In this document: positions 8,039 through 16,055 of the stretch, piece after piece
Layout: each line of letters begins with the position of its first letter
Numbering within the stretch: the first letter of the stretch is position 1
NCBI GenBank assembly: GCA_964350695.1
Contig: CAYGKM010000005.1
Coordinates: forward strand, 76,106 to 140,105
DNA from: TMED27 sp964350695
Lineage (GTDB): Bacteria > Pseudomonadota > Alphaproteobacteria > Micavibrionales > Micavibrionaceae
Length of the DNA stretch: 64,000 bases
Reading direction: 5' to 3'
Notes under the pieces: model-generated
What the model was told of the DNA's origin: nothing
Database searches by the model: none
What the model saw: only the letters and a program-made list of their open reading frames with translations
Program-made: the position numbers and the translations under genes

Positions 8039-9051
8039 TAAATATTATACCGATCGGTTTTATAGAGTTTGAGGTTTTCAGGGTTTTGAAACCATTCTGC
8101 GGCGAGGGTTAGGCCTTTGCGAAGCCCTTGCTCGCCTGAAAATTCAGGAGACCATTTCAGGATTTCTTGCGCTTTTTGCGTGTCGGCCAGAAGACGGTTC
8201 ACTTCGCTGTTATCTGGGCGCATGCGCTCTTCTTTTGTTTCGATTGTGATCTCGGCGCCCATAATATCGGCGATCAATTCCACGAGGTTGCCGATGCTGA
8301 TTTCATATCCGCTGCCGATATTCACGGTTTCGCCGATGAGGGCGTCACATTCCATGGCCTGTATGAAGCCTTTGGCGGTGTCTTCAACATAAGAGAAATC
8401 GCGGGTTGGGGAAATTGCGCCCAGTTCGATGGTCTTTTTGCCTGCGGCGATTTGGCTGATAATTGTGGGGATGACGGCGCGGTTGGATTGGCGCGGACCA
8501 AAAGTATTAAACGGACGCAGGATCGAGACAGGCGTGTCGAATGATTTTTGGAATGAAAGCGCAATCGCATCGGCGCCTATTTTTGAAGCGCTGTATGGGG
8601 ATTGCGGCTGAAGGGGGTGTTCTTCGGTTATGGGCGCGAAAAGCGCTGTGCCGTAAACTTCCGAAGTGGAGGTGCAGACTACGCGGGAGATGCTCAAATC
8701 CTTTGCGGCCTGAACGATATTCAGTGTGCCTTTGATGTTTGTGTCCACGTAAGTATCGGGAGAATGATAGGAGTATGGAATTGCAATTAAGGATGCGAGG
8801 TGTAGAACTTTCTCGCAGCCTTCCATTGCTGTGCGTACGCCGTGCGCGTCACGGATATCTCCCGCGAAGACATCGAGATTATCCCGGATATCTTTTGGTG
8901 CATGGTCCAGCCAGCCCCATGAGTTGAAAGAGTTATAAAACACGAAGGCGCGCACATCATAGCCCTCGTGGATTAGCATTTCGGTCAGGTGAGAACCGAT
9001 GAAGCCATCTGCGCCTGTGACTAATATTTTGCCTGTTTTGTTTTTAGTCAT
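8038..9051 (-). CDS. legB: LegB-type NDP-N-acetylglucosamine 4,6-dehydratase
   Basis: A 337-aa extended SDR. It starts KILVTGADGFIGSH (NAD binding), followed by the LegB-typical VRAFVFYNSFNSWGWLD, then TSTSEVYGTA and YSASKIG (catalytic Tyr/Lys). It removes water from the NDP-GlcNAc to give the 4-keto-6-deoxy sugar, the first step specific to legionaminic acid. The GDP-linked form is expected because ptmE is present. Its stop overlaps legC by one base and its start overlaps the upstream gene by 8 bp. Confidence 0.93.
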   Translation of the reverse strand: MTKNKTGKILVTGADGFIGSHLTEMLIHEGYDVRAFVFYNSFNSWGWLDHAPKDIRDNLDVFAGDIRDAHGVRTAMEGCEKVLHLASLIAIPYSYHSPDTYVDTNIKGTLNIVQAAKDLSISRVVCTSTSEVYGTALFAPITEEHPLQPQSPYSASKIGADAIALSFQKSFDTPVSILRPFNTFGPRQSNRAVIPTIISQIAAGKKTIELGAISPTRDFSYVEDTAKGFIQAMECDALIGETVNIGSGYEISIGNLVELIADIMGAEITIETKEERMRPDNSEVNRLLADTQKAQEILKWSPEFSGEQGLRKGLTLAAEWFQNPENLKLYKTDRYNI

Positions 9052-10348
9052 TCTTATCTTCCAAATCCTTAAGAATAGTGTCTCTGTAATGCTGCGCGGT
9101 CAGGCCGCTTTCTTCTCCTGCGAAGATATGCTCTATGCGCCAAGCTTGCCGCGTTTTTATTTGCTCAGGCGTTAAAGCGGGCATCCCGTTATCGCGCCAG
9201 TTTTGTAGAAAATCTTCCAAATCTTTTACGCTGTCGAATTTATCACAGGCCGTCCCGTCATCAAAGGATGTCTTGATCTCTTGGCAGTTTTGCAGATATC
9301 CGACGCGTTTATCTTTTGTCATGGCGTGAAAAGCAATGCTGGAGCCTGTAATAAGGATGATATCGGCCCATTCGATCAGGATGGCGGAGGGGATTTCCGG
9401 AACGATGGCGCAGGCGTTTGTCTCTTTTGCGCTCATGAAATTGAATTTCATACCGCGGGTGTGCGGCTTAATTGCGCAGGCAATCCCATCCATTTTGGCC
9501 ACGGTGCGGATGGTGGATTTCATTTCATCAAGCTTTATGCCATAGCCAAGCTTTGAAAGCATAAAGACAACGCGGGGGCTGCCTTCGGGCAGTTTCTTGA
9601 GGAGCGGGGCTTTATCGAGCACAGGCGGGATGAGGATTTTGCTGTGGAGTTTTTCGATCCAGTTTTTGTCCATCCGTAGGTTTCCATGGATTTCCGGCTT
9701 CGCATGCGGCGTTGTCTCGTTGACGGCGGCTTTGTCTAGCGCGCTTGGGACGTAGAAGCGTTTAACACCGAACGGCGGCGGGCTTGTGATGGTGCTTTCC
9801 GAGGACGCTTTATTGGGGTTGGCGTCAAAATAGGTTGTTTGTCCCGTTTGGATGGCGTGAATATGTGTGTCTTGCGCCGCCAGTTTAGGCAAGATTGTAT
9901 CAATCATATAGGAGCGACCATTGTGAAGCGCTGCTTCATCAATGACGATGACATCTGGCGACCAGTCTACTGTGATTGTATCAAGCCAAGGGAGAGGCTT
10001 CTTAAGAATTTTAAAAAGTGATTGTAAAACAATTATATATGGGAGTTTTATAATGTAACTTATAAGCTTATTTGATTTTAGCCTAAAAAGCGTACGCTCT
10101 AATTTATACAGAAGTTTCAGATGTGCGGGCGTGTCTTTGTGGTTTAAAACGGATTCAAAGGAAACGCCGAACGCGTCTTTCAGATAGGGAGCGCATTCGT
10201 GATATTCGGGGTGGCCCATATAACCATCACATGGATAGCCAATAACACGGATGTTCCATCCCCCCATTTGCCCGAAGCTATCTATGAGAGACGCCTGAAT
10301 ATCCATATCGTTATAAGCACGATTGAGGAAAATAATCTCTTTATTCAT
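9044..10348 (-). CDS. Putative glycosyltransferase of the surface polysaccharide locus (GT-B-like), family not certain
   Basis: A 434-aa protein I cannot assign to a named family. Two Rossmann-like halves are visible: an N-terminal half ending with DVIVIDEAALHNG, and a C-terminal half with RVVFMLSKLGYG, AIKPHTRG and then ADIILITGSSIAFHAM about 45 residues later. A KPHxR motif followed by a SS-containing loop resembles the C-terminal domain of CDP-glycerol glycerophosphotransferase and sialyl/polysialyl-type GT-B enzymes. It has no signal peptide or clear membrane segment, so is probably cytoplasmic. Its place directly before legB makes it a candidate for the enzyme that transfers legionaminic acid; that is inference. 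Confidence 0.7.
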   Translation of the reverse strand: MNKEIIFLNRAYNDMDIQASLIDSFGQMGGWNIRVIGYPCDGYMGHPEYHECAPYLKDAFGVSFESVLNHKDTPAHLKLLYKLERTLFRLKSNKLISYIIKLPYIIVLQSLFKILKKPLPWLDTITVDWSPDVIVIDEAALHNGRSYMIDTILPKLAAQDTHIHAIQTGQTTYFDANPNKASSESTITSPPPFGVKRFYVPSALDKAAVNETTPHAKPEIHGNLRMDKNWIEKLHSKILIPPVLDKAPLLKKLPEGSPRVVFMLSKLGYGIKLDEMKSTIRTVAKMDGIACAIKPHTRGMKFNFMSAKETNACAIVPEIPSAILIEWADIILITGSSIAFHAMTKDKRVGYLQNCQEIKTSFDDGTACDKFDSVKDLEDFLQNWRDNGMPALTPEQIKTRQAWRIEHIFAGEESGLTAQHYRDTILKDLEDKND

Positions 10349-10357
10349 GTGAAAGGC

Positions 10358-11371
10358 CTAGCCTTCGCTTTTTTTACAAACAATCCATACATGGGAGCTG
10401 AGTGCGTGTTCTGCGAGGAATTTCTGGAACGCTGCGAGAGTTTCTTCACCGCGTGAGAGGAGGAGTTTTTCAAAGCGGCTGAGGTCTGGTGAGATTCCGC
10501 GCTCGATTGATTTCTCAACAATTTGAACATCTAGGCGGCCGGGGGTGAAGATGTGTACGTCTTCGAAGCCAGCGGTTGAAAACAGATTGGTCATGCCTTT
10601 GTGAGACAGGAAGTTGAGGTGATATGGCGGTTGGAGGCTGCGTGATTTTTCCCAGAGAAGCTGTATATCGAACCCGTCTGCGCCGAGGCAGGACATGATG
10701 GCATAGCCGCCGGGTGCGGTGACTGCGTGGATCGCTTTTGCGAATAGATCAGGGTCTTGTACGTGTTCTATCACCTCGAAGCATGTCACGAGATCACCTT
10801 GTGCATCGCCCTTCTCGGCTTCTTCTTCAACCGAGCTTTCATAGGTTTCTATCCCGAGATCGCGACATTTGGCGGCGGCGTCTTGGCCTGGCTCAATGCC
10901 TACAAGCTGTGCTTCGGGGTGGCGTTTTTTCCATTCGGTCAGGAACGTGCCGTTTGCCGCGCCGATATCCAGAACGCGTTTGGGCGTAAAGTTGCGTTCA
11001 TCGATGATCCCTTCGATGCGGGTGATGTTGGGAAGCATGATGCTTTCTTTGCGCTTCTCCCCTGTCTTTTTCAAAATGGCTTCGCACCAATAGCTTTGTG
11101 ATTCAGACACGGCGTAATAGCGGATTAGCTCGCTGAGATCGGGGCGGGGCGATACATAGATGCTGCCGCACTGGGCGCAATTATTATACGTGAAGGTGTG
11201 TTTTTCGAAGCTGTCTTGTGTGTCGCCAGAGTCGCAGCCCGGGCAATTTACCTCCACAAATTTGGATTTATCGAAAAAGTGTTCGGCGTCATGGGCGCTT
11301 AAGGCCATGAACTCATTGAAAATATCTTCCGGGCGGATTTCTTCTTCTTTGATTTTAACAGCATTTGTCAT
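10358..11371 (-). CDS. Class I SAM-dependent methyltransferase with N-terminal zinc ribbon
   Basis: A 337-aa protein. Residues 40-70 hold CPGC and CAQC pairs about 25 residues apart, a likely zinc ribbon. A Methyltransf_23-type SAM domain follows, with RVLDIGAANGTFLTEW as motif I, VGIEPG as the acidic ribose-binding strand end and FEVIEHVQDP as the motif after strand 4. This architecture is common among methyltransferases in O-antigen and capsule loci that methylate sugars or sugar nucleotides. It lies 9 bp before the putative glycosyltransferase and one base after the epimerase. The substrate cannot be told. Confidence 0.85.
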   Translation of the reverse strand: MTNAVKIKEEEIRPEDIFNEFMALSAHDAEHFFDKSKFVEVNCPGCDSGDTQDSFEKHTFTYNNCAQCGSIYVSPRPDLSELIRYYAVSESQSYWCEAILKKTGEKRKESIMLPNITRIEGIIDERNFTPKRVLDIGAANGTFLTEWKKRHPEAQLVGIEPGQDAAAKCRDLGIETYESSVEEEAEKGDAQGDLVTCFEVIEHVQDPDLFAKAIHAVTAPGGYAIMSCLGADGFDIQLLWEKSRSLQPPYHLNFLSHKGMTNLFSTAGFEDVHIFTPGRLDVQIVEKSIERGISPDLSRFEKLLLSRGEETLAAFQKFLAEHALSSHVWIVCKKSEG

Positions 11372-12265
11372 TTATTCAGCCGCCTCTTCTTGCCCGCCGC
11401 TGATTTCAGCGATGCAGTCCAATATCCCCTGCCCCAGCTCTACGTGGTTGTTGCTGACCAGTTTTTTGCCGAGTTTGGGGCTGTAAACATAAGGTGTCAT
11501 CACATAGTGACCGGCCATTTTTTCATTGCCGAACTTAACTTCGGGTTTGTTGGGTAGCATCTCGGAAATCATGCGCATGATATCAATGATCTTCATGCGC
11601 TCGTTGCCAGTCAGGATCATGTGCGCGTTCTTATATTGGTCATCAAGGATATCGACAGATAGGCGGGCCGCGTCAGAAATGTGAATATATTCACGCATGG
11701 CGTTTTCATCGCCGTTATAAACGATCTCGCCTTTTTCAATACCAGTTTTAATCAGTTTGAAGATACCATTGGTTGGCCCTGCATTGCGGCCATAAAGCGA
11801 GCCATATCTGAGGATTGTGTAGGGCACATCAAAAACATCGGCGTAGGTTTCGATCATGTTTTCGCAGGCTTGTTTGCTGACGCGGTAGAATGAGCCGCGA
11901 TCTGAATACACGTACACCGTGCTGGCGAAGACGAAGCGTTTGATGCCATGCTCGCGCGCGGCTTCGAGGGCGTTAGTCGTGCCGATGATATTTATATGCG
12001 CAACATCAAGAGGCTTTGTGCGCGCTTCTTCGATATCGGCGATCCCTGCGAGGTGGTAAATGTAATCGCATCCCTTTACGGCATCTTTGACCGCCTCAAG
12101 GTCTGTGATGTCGCCGATGACTATTTCTTGATCTGCACTTAAATGCGGAGACGGTTCTTGATCAAAGAGGCGAACCTTATAGCCTGCTTCGGTAAGGGCT
12201 TCGGCTGTATAGCGGCCCAAAAAGCCGCTGCCACCTGTGAGGAGAACTGTTTCTTGCTTATCCAT
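11372..12265 (-). CDS. NAD-dependent sugar epimerase/dehydratase (extended SDR)
   Basis: A 297-aa extended SDR. VLLTGGSGFLGRY binds NAD, VFASTVYVY carries the catalytic Thr region and YRVSKQACE supplies Tyr and Lys. I use the ATG at 12265 with AAGGA 8 nt before it; the longer frame to 12292 adds residues inside the upstream gene. It may epimerise or dehydrate the NDP-sugar, or a sugar acid, handled by the neighbouring aldolase and cytidylyltransferase cassette. The exact substrate is not visible. Confidence 0.85.
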   Translation of the reverse strand: MDKQETVLLTGGSGFLGRYTAEALTEAGYKVRLFDQEPSPHLSADQEIVIGDITDLEAVKDAVKGCDYIYHLAGIADIEEARTKPLDVAHINIIGTTNALEAAREHGIKRFVFASTVYVYSDRGSFYRVSKQACENMIETYADVFDVPYTILRYGSLYGRNAGPTNGIFKLIKTGIEKGEIVYNGDENAMREYIHISDAARLSVDILDDQYKNAHMILTGNERMKIIDIMRMISEMLPNKPEVKFGNEKMAGHYVMTPYVYSPKLGKKLVSNNHVELGQGILDCIAEISGGQEEAAE

Positions 12266-13199
12266 GCGCCGCGTCCTTATGGTTTGGAACAAGAGAAGCC
12301 AGCAGGTTTTCTGCGGCTAGGGCTTCTTGTTCGGCTCTGGCTTCGGCGGCATATGAGCCTACATGCGCGGCCAGAACGATGTTATCTAGCTCTTTGAGCT
12401 TGCCAGTATATGGCTCTTCTTCATAGACGTCCAATGCGGCGGCGGCGAGGTGCCCGCTTTTTAAGGCGTCATAAAGGGCGTCTTCTTCAACGAGGCCGCC
12501 TCTTGAGGCGTTGATCAGGATTGCGCCTTTTTTCATTTGCGCGAGGGTCTTTGCGTTGATGATATGGTGGTTATCATCATTATATGGGATGTGAAGGCTT
12601 ATGATGTCTGCTGATTCGATGACATCTTTAAATGTTCCGATGCGGGTTTTATCGCCTGCACTTTCGGGGGCCATGTGGTCGAAGGCTATCACTTCCGCGC
12701 CAAAAGCCTTGGCGTAGGCGGCGACTTTTTTACCGATCCGGCCATAGCCGATCAGGCCAAGTGTACGTGCGCCTAGAAGCCCGCCCATGGGGCGAACCCA
12801 TTGCCCATTGCGGATGGCGCGGTCTTGGTTTGGCACACCGCGCAGGCAATCTAGGATGAGGCCGATGGTTAGCTCCGCCACCGCGCGGGTCGGGGCATCG
12901 GGGGTGTTCGTGACGACGATTTTGTTTTCTTCCGCCGCATTCAGATCGACGCTGTCCATGCCGATGCCGCAGCGGGCGATTGCGGAGAGATTTTGCGCGC
13001 CTTCGAGCACTGCGCGGGTTAGAGGTTCAACCCCTGCGATCAGGCCGATCACGTCGGGCGTAATCAGCTCTTTGGCTTCGTCTTCTGTAAGGCGGCGTTT
13101 GTGCGGGTTGAGCATGATTTCAAACCCTGCGGCTTCCAGTGCGCGGATCGCCGGAATATCGGTGTTGAAGCTCGAAGTGGTGATCAGGATTTTTTTCAC
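12258..13199 (-). CDS. D-isomer-specific 2-hydroxyacid dehydrogenase (SerA-like)
   Basis: A 313-aa NAD-dependent dehydrogenase without the C-terminal ACT domain of full-length SerA. NAD binding is GLIGYGRIGKKVA near residue 147. Catalytic residues fit the family: Arg in NASRGGLVEEDAL near 231, Glu about 30 residues later and His in AAHVGSYAAEA near 283. Enzymes of this size oxidise 3-phosphoglycerate or reduce glyoxylate, hydroxypyruvate or other 2-keto acids. Lying between an epimerase and a KdsB-like gene with 4-8 bp overlaps, it may act on a 2-keto acid of the polysaccharide pathway rather than in serine synthesis. Confidence 0.85.
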   Translation of the reverse strand: MKKILITTSSFNTDIPAIRALEAAGFEIMLNPHKRRLTEDEAKELITPDVIGLIAGVEPLTRAVLEGAQNLSAIARCGIGMDSVDLNAAEENKIVVTNTPDAPTRAVAELTIGLILDCLRGVPNQDRAIRNGQWVRPMGGLLGARTLGLIGYGRIGKKVAAYAKAFGAEVIAFDHMAPESAGDKTRIGTFKDVIESADIISLHIPYNDDNHHIINAKTLAQMKKGAILINASRGGLVEEDALYDALKSGHLAAAALDVYEEEPYTGKLKELDNIVLAAHVGSYAAEARAEQEALAAENLLASLVPNHKDAAHG

Positions 13200-13993
13200 G
13201 CGGCTGAAGCCTTTGCTGTTTCAAGATATTGGCCAACGAGGGCATCGCTTTCCATCATGCTTTCTGCGTGGGCTCGATCTTCGGGGGTGTCGACGCTGAC
13301 GGCGATATCATGGGTGAATGCCATTTTGACGGGGTGGCCGTTTTCGATGCAGCGGTTGAGGTCAACGGATTCGGCAATTTCAAGCGGACTGGGAGGCGTG
13401 GCGTTGAATTTCAGCAAATATTCACGTGTAAAGGGAATAACGCAGATTTGCTTCAGCCACGGACCTTCGGGTTTGTCGCGTTTTGTTGTGGGAATAGGTT
13501 CGCGGGACATGTAAATGGCGCGGCCTTGAAGGTCTACAACGACTTTGATTTCATTAGGGTCTTCGAAGTTTTCTTTTGTCTCGATTGCACCCATAAGGCA
13601 GGCAACGCCTGTGCCGTTGGCTTGATCGTCTTTGAGGGCTTTCACGGCGGTGTCGATTTGACCGGGCGTTGTGAACGGCTCATCGCCCTGCACCATCACC
13701 ACCATGTCAATTTGTTTACCTGTCATTTCTTCGATCTTCAGCATGGCTTCGGCGCAGCGATCAGAACAGCGCTCATGCGTATCAGCGGTCATAACGGCCT
13801 TGCCGCCGATGGATTCGATGTAGGTTTTAATTTCTTCGTCACATGTCGCGACCCAGCAATCGGAAAGTGTTTCCGCCATTGCGGTGCGAAGGTATACGTG
13901 GCCGACCATTGGCACACCTTTTATCGGCGCGAGCGGTTTGCCCGGATAGCGAGATGAGCCCATGCGGGCGGGGATGATGGCGACGATGTTCAT
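13196..13993 (-). CDS. KdsB-like 3-deoxy-ulosonate cytidylyltransferase
   Basis: A 265-aa member of the CMP-Kdo synthetase family. VAIIPARMGSSRYPGKPL near the N-terminus is the CTP loop, VMVQGDEPFT near 95 the base and metal site, and DLNRCIENGHPVKM near 222 the C-terminal dimer segment. The family couples CTP to a 3-deoxy-ulosonic acid. It is 3 bp downstream of an HpcH-type aldolase, which could make such an acid. That context, rather than a lipid A locus, suggests it activates a special ulosonic acid instead of being the housekeeping KdsB, although the latter is possible if the genome has no other copy. Confidence 0.85.
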   Translation of the reverse strand: MNIVAIIPARMGSSRYPGKPLAPIKGVPMVGHVYLRTAMAETLSDCWVATCDEEIKTYIESIGGKAVMTADTHERCSDRCAEAMLKIEEMTGKQIDMVVMVQGDEPFTTPGQIDTAVKALKDDQANGTGVACLMGAIETKENFEDPNEIKVVVDLQGRAIYMSREPIPTTKRDKPEGPWLKQICVIPFTREYLLKFNATPPSPLEIAESVDLNRCIENGHPVKMAFTHDIAVSVDTPEDRAHAESMMESDALVGQYLETAKASAA

Positions 13994-13996
13994 GTT

Positions 13997-14761
13997 TTAA
14001 GCACCTTTTGCTGCTGTAATGCCTGATCTACATACATTATCGAGGATTCTTGTGTCAATGCTGTAGGCGATGAATGTGAAGCCTTGTTTTATGCGTTCTA
14101 CGAGCTGTTTTTCATCGGCTTCAACAACATGAAGCCCCCCTGCTTTGCCGAGTTTTTTGCCGACCTCATAAACCTTGGCCATTGCGGCTTGCACATCGGG
14201 GTGATCTGTTTGCCCTGTAAGGCCCATGGAAGCCGAGAGATCATATGGTCCGAGGAAGTATCCATCCACGCCTTCGACGCTCAGGATCTCTTCGAGGTTA
14301 TTGACGGCATCAATGTGTTCGATTTGGGCGATGCAGACGGTGTCCTCCTGCTTTTTATACGCATCAAATGCGCCCGGCGCGCCGTATTGCTGGCCTCGGG
14401 CAAGGCCGACACCGCGCGTGCCTTTTGGCGGATAATAGAGAGCGTTTACGGCAGCCTTCATGTCTTCGGCGGTTCTGACCATCGGCACGATAATGCCTTT
14501 CGCACCGCTATCCATGACGCGTTTAATAAGGTTTTCATCGTTATTGGTGATGCGGACCAAAGCTTCCGAGCCGCCGATTTCGATGGCGCGGATCAGGTTT
14601 TCCGCTGTGCGGAGGTCTATGGCGGTGTGTTCGACGTCTACGCAGACCCAATCAAACCCTGCGCGCGCCATAATTTCAGCCGAGGCTTCATGGCCGATCA
14701 TAACCCATCCACCAATCGCTAGCTCATTATTGGTCAGTTTTTGTTTTAGTGTCTTTATCAT
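13997..14761 (-). CDS. HpcH/HpaI-family class II aldolase
   Basis: A 254-aa HpcH/HpaI aldolase. Family blocks are all present: WVCVDVEHTAID near residue 36, IIVPMVRTAEDM with YPPKGTRGVG near 115, AQIEHIDAV near 146 and GPYDLSASMGL near 171, whose Glu and Asp bind the divalent metal. Such enzymes join or split pyruvate and an aldehyde, giving 2-keto-3-deoxy acids. Inside a polysaccharide locus next to a KdsB-like cytidylyltransferase, the synthetic direction is plausible. A catabolic role is the default for the family but no sugar-acid degradation genes are near. Confidence 0.88.
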   Translation of the reverse strand: MIKTLKQKLTNNELAIGGWVMIGHEASAEIMARAGFDWVCVDVEHTAIDLRTAENLIRAIEIGGSEALVRITNNDENLIKRVMDSGAKGIIVPMVRTAEDMKAAVNALYYPPKGTRGVGLARGQQYGAPGAFDAYKKQEDTVCIAQIEHIDAVNNLEEILSVEGVDGYFLGPYDLSASMGLTGQTDHPDVQAAMAKVYEVGKKLGKAGGLHVVEADEKQLVERIKQGFTFIAYSIDTRILDNVCRSGITAAKGA

Positions 14762-15414
14762 TGCATCCCTTTCAGGCTGTAGATTTTCAGTTTTGGCCCT
14801 GCTACGCGGATCAGGTTTGCGAGGGGCGTATCAATGTGCTCCCCGTTTAAAATTTCATGTAATAGAGTGGCCTTTTCTCGCGAGTTTATCAAGAGAATGA
14901 GAACGCCGGAATTTACGAGGGTTTTAAGTGTGAGTGATACGCGCTGTGTTGGCTCTAAAGGTGCGACGCCTTGAATGACGGGATCGTCATGGAGCCCTAT
15001 GGGTTGATTGGGGAAAAGCGATGCTATATGTGCGTCTTCGCCCATGCCGATTACGGTTATTGCGTTATGAAACTCTAATTTTTGATAGGCTTCGGGAACC
15101 GATTGCTGCTGGTCATTCCACATCGGCAGACCTTTGCCGTCAAATATTTCGTGGATTTGGCGGATGTTGCTGTGTTCTGAGTTTGTGGGGACGCAGCGTT
15201 CATCGCTTGTGGAGAGCGTTATTTTTGCCCAAGGTAGGGCCGTTTTAGCCAAGGTGTACATGAGGGGTTTGGGGCTTCTGCCGCCGGGGAGCAGCAGGGT
15301 TGCACTGTGATTTAGGGCAATATCATCTCGGATTTGTTTGATGATACGTTCGCTCAGGGCTTGTGTTTGCTCTTCTAACGTCGCGAATGTGAGTATTTCC
15401 GGGGCGAAGCTCAT
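14758..15414 (-). CDS. 6-phosphogluconolactonase / glucosamine-6-phosphate isomerase-family protein
   Basis: A 218-aa protein with the Pgl signatures LLLPGGRSPKPLMY near residue 41, LSTSDERCVPTNSEHSN near 69, and GMGEDAHIASLFP near 122. True 6-phosphogluconolactonase hydrolyses the product of glucose-6-phosphate dehydrogenase. No zwf or edd is beside it; it overlaps an aldolase and a HAD gene by 4 bp each. It may therefore open a lactone or isomerise an amino-sugar phosphate in the polysaccharide cassette, or simply be the housekeeping gene in an odd place. Confidence 0.83.
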   Translation of the reverse strand: MSFAPEILTFATLEEQTQALSERIIKQIRDDIALNHSATLLLPGGRSPKPLMYTLAKTALPWAKITLSTSDERCVPTNSEHSNIRQIHEIFDGKGLPMWNDQQQSVPEAYQKLEFHNAITVIGMGEDAHIASLFPNQPIGLHDDPVIQGVAPLEPTQRVSLTLKTLVNSGVLILLINSREKATLLHEILNGEHIDTPLANLIRVAGPKLKIYSLKGMQ

Positions 15415-16055
15415 AGCTGTTTTATTGCGCTTTCCAAAGTGGTGAGGTCTTCAATAATCTTAGTGCCTTGCGGGAATGGCGGCTCTCTGTCTTCAAGTTT
15501 TCGGCCTATGAAATGCGTGTGTGTTACTTGTGCGGCTTCAAAATCGCTCATGGCATCGCCAATCATAACGGCTTGATCGGGCTTTAAATTCAAATCATCG
15601 AGAATGTTTTGAATATGGACGGCTTTTTTCACGGGCGCGCCGAATATGCCTTTGAAGTAATGGGCCATGCCCCGCTGCTGGACGATGCGAAGCAATTCTT
15701 CTACGGGTGTGGCAGAGGCCATATAGAGCGGGATTTGGTCGGCGTAGCTTTCCAGAAACGCTTTTGCGCCGTTTACCCAAGGGGAATCGATAACGCGCTG
15801 TTCCACGAGGTTTGAGAATTCTTGCGCGCGCTCCTGCAGGCGCTGCTCAGTCAGGGATTTACCGAGAATTTGGGTTTCGTAGTATTTGATTTTATCGTGG
15901 CGCGTTACGCCGCCATGGGCGTTGTGATAAGCCAGAACTTTATCTTGAATATCCTGATTTTCATTGGCATAGAGGCCGACAAAGGCTTCGCCTTTTACGT
16001 TTACGGATTCGACGAGCACGCCATCGAAATCAAAGATGATGGTTTTTATGTTCAT
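15411..16055 (-). CDS. HAD-superfamily sugar phosphatase/phosphomutase-like hydrolase
   Basis: A 214-aa haloacid dehalogenase-type protein. FDFDGVLVES at residues 8-17 has the nucleophile Asp and the second Asp, MASATPVEE near 117 is motif II, Lys in the VKKAVHIQ region near 142 motif III, and MIGDAMSDFEAA near 165 motif IV. The helical cap between the first two motifs is typical of sugar phosphatases. It overlaps both neighbours by 4 bp. In the cassette it may remove phosphate from a sugar-acid phosphate, as KdsC does in Kdo synthesis; that is inference from order only. Confidence 0.83.
   Translation of the reverse strand: MNIKTIIFDFDGVLVESVNVKGEAFVGLYANENQDIQDKVLAYHNAHGGVTRHDKIKYYETQILGKSLTEQRLQERAQEFSNLVEQRVIDSPWVNGAKAFLESYADQIPLYMASATPVEELLRIVQQRGMAHYFKGIFGAPVKKAVHIQNILDDLNLKPDQAVMIGDAMSDFEAAQVTHTHFIGRKLEDREPPFPQGTKIIEDLTTLESAIKQL

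Noticed and set aside
13229..13957. 242-aa plus-strand frame
   Set aside because: It is fully antisense to the KdsB-like gene and has a shadow composition rich in Cys, His and Phe.
14084..14722. 212-aa plus-strand frame
   Set aside because: Antisense shadow of the HpcH aldolase.
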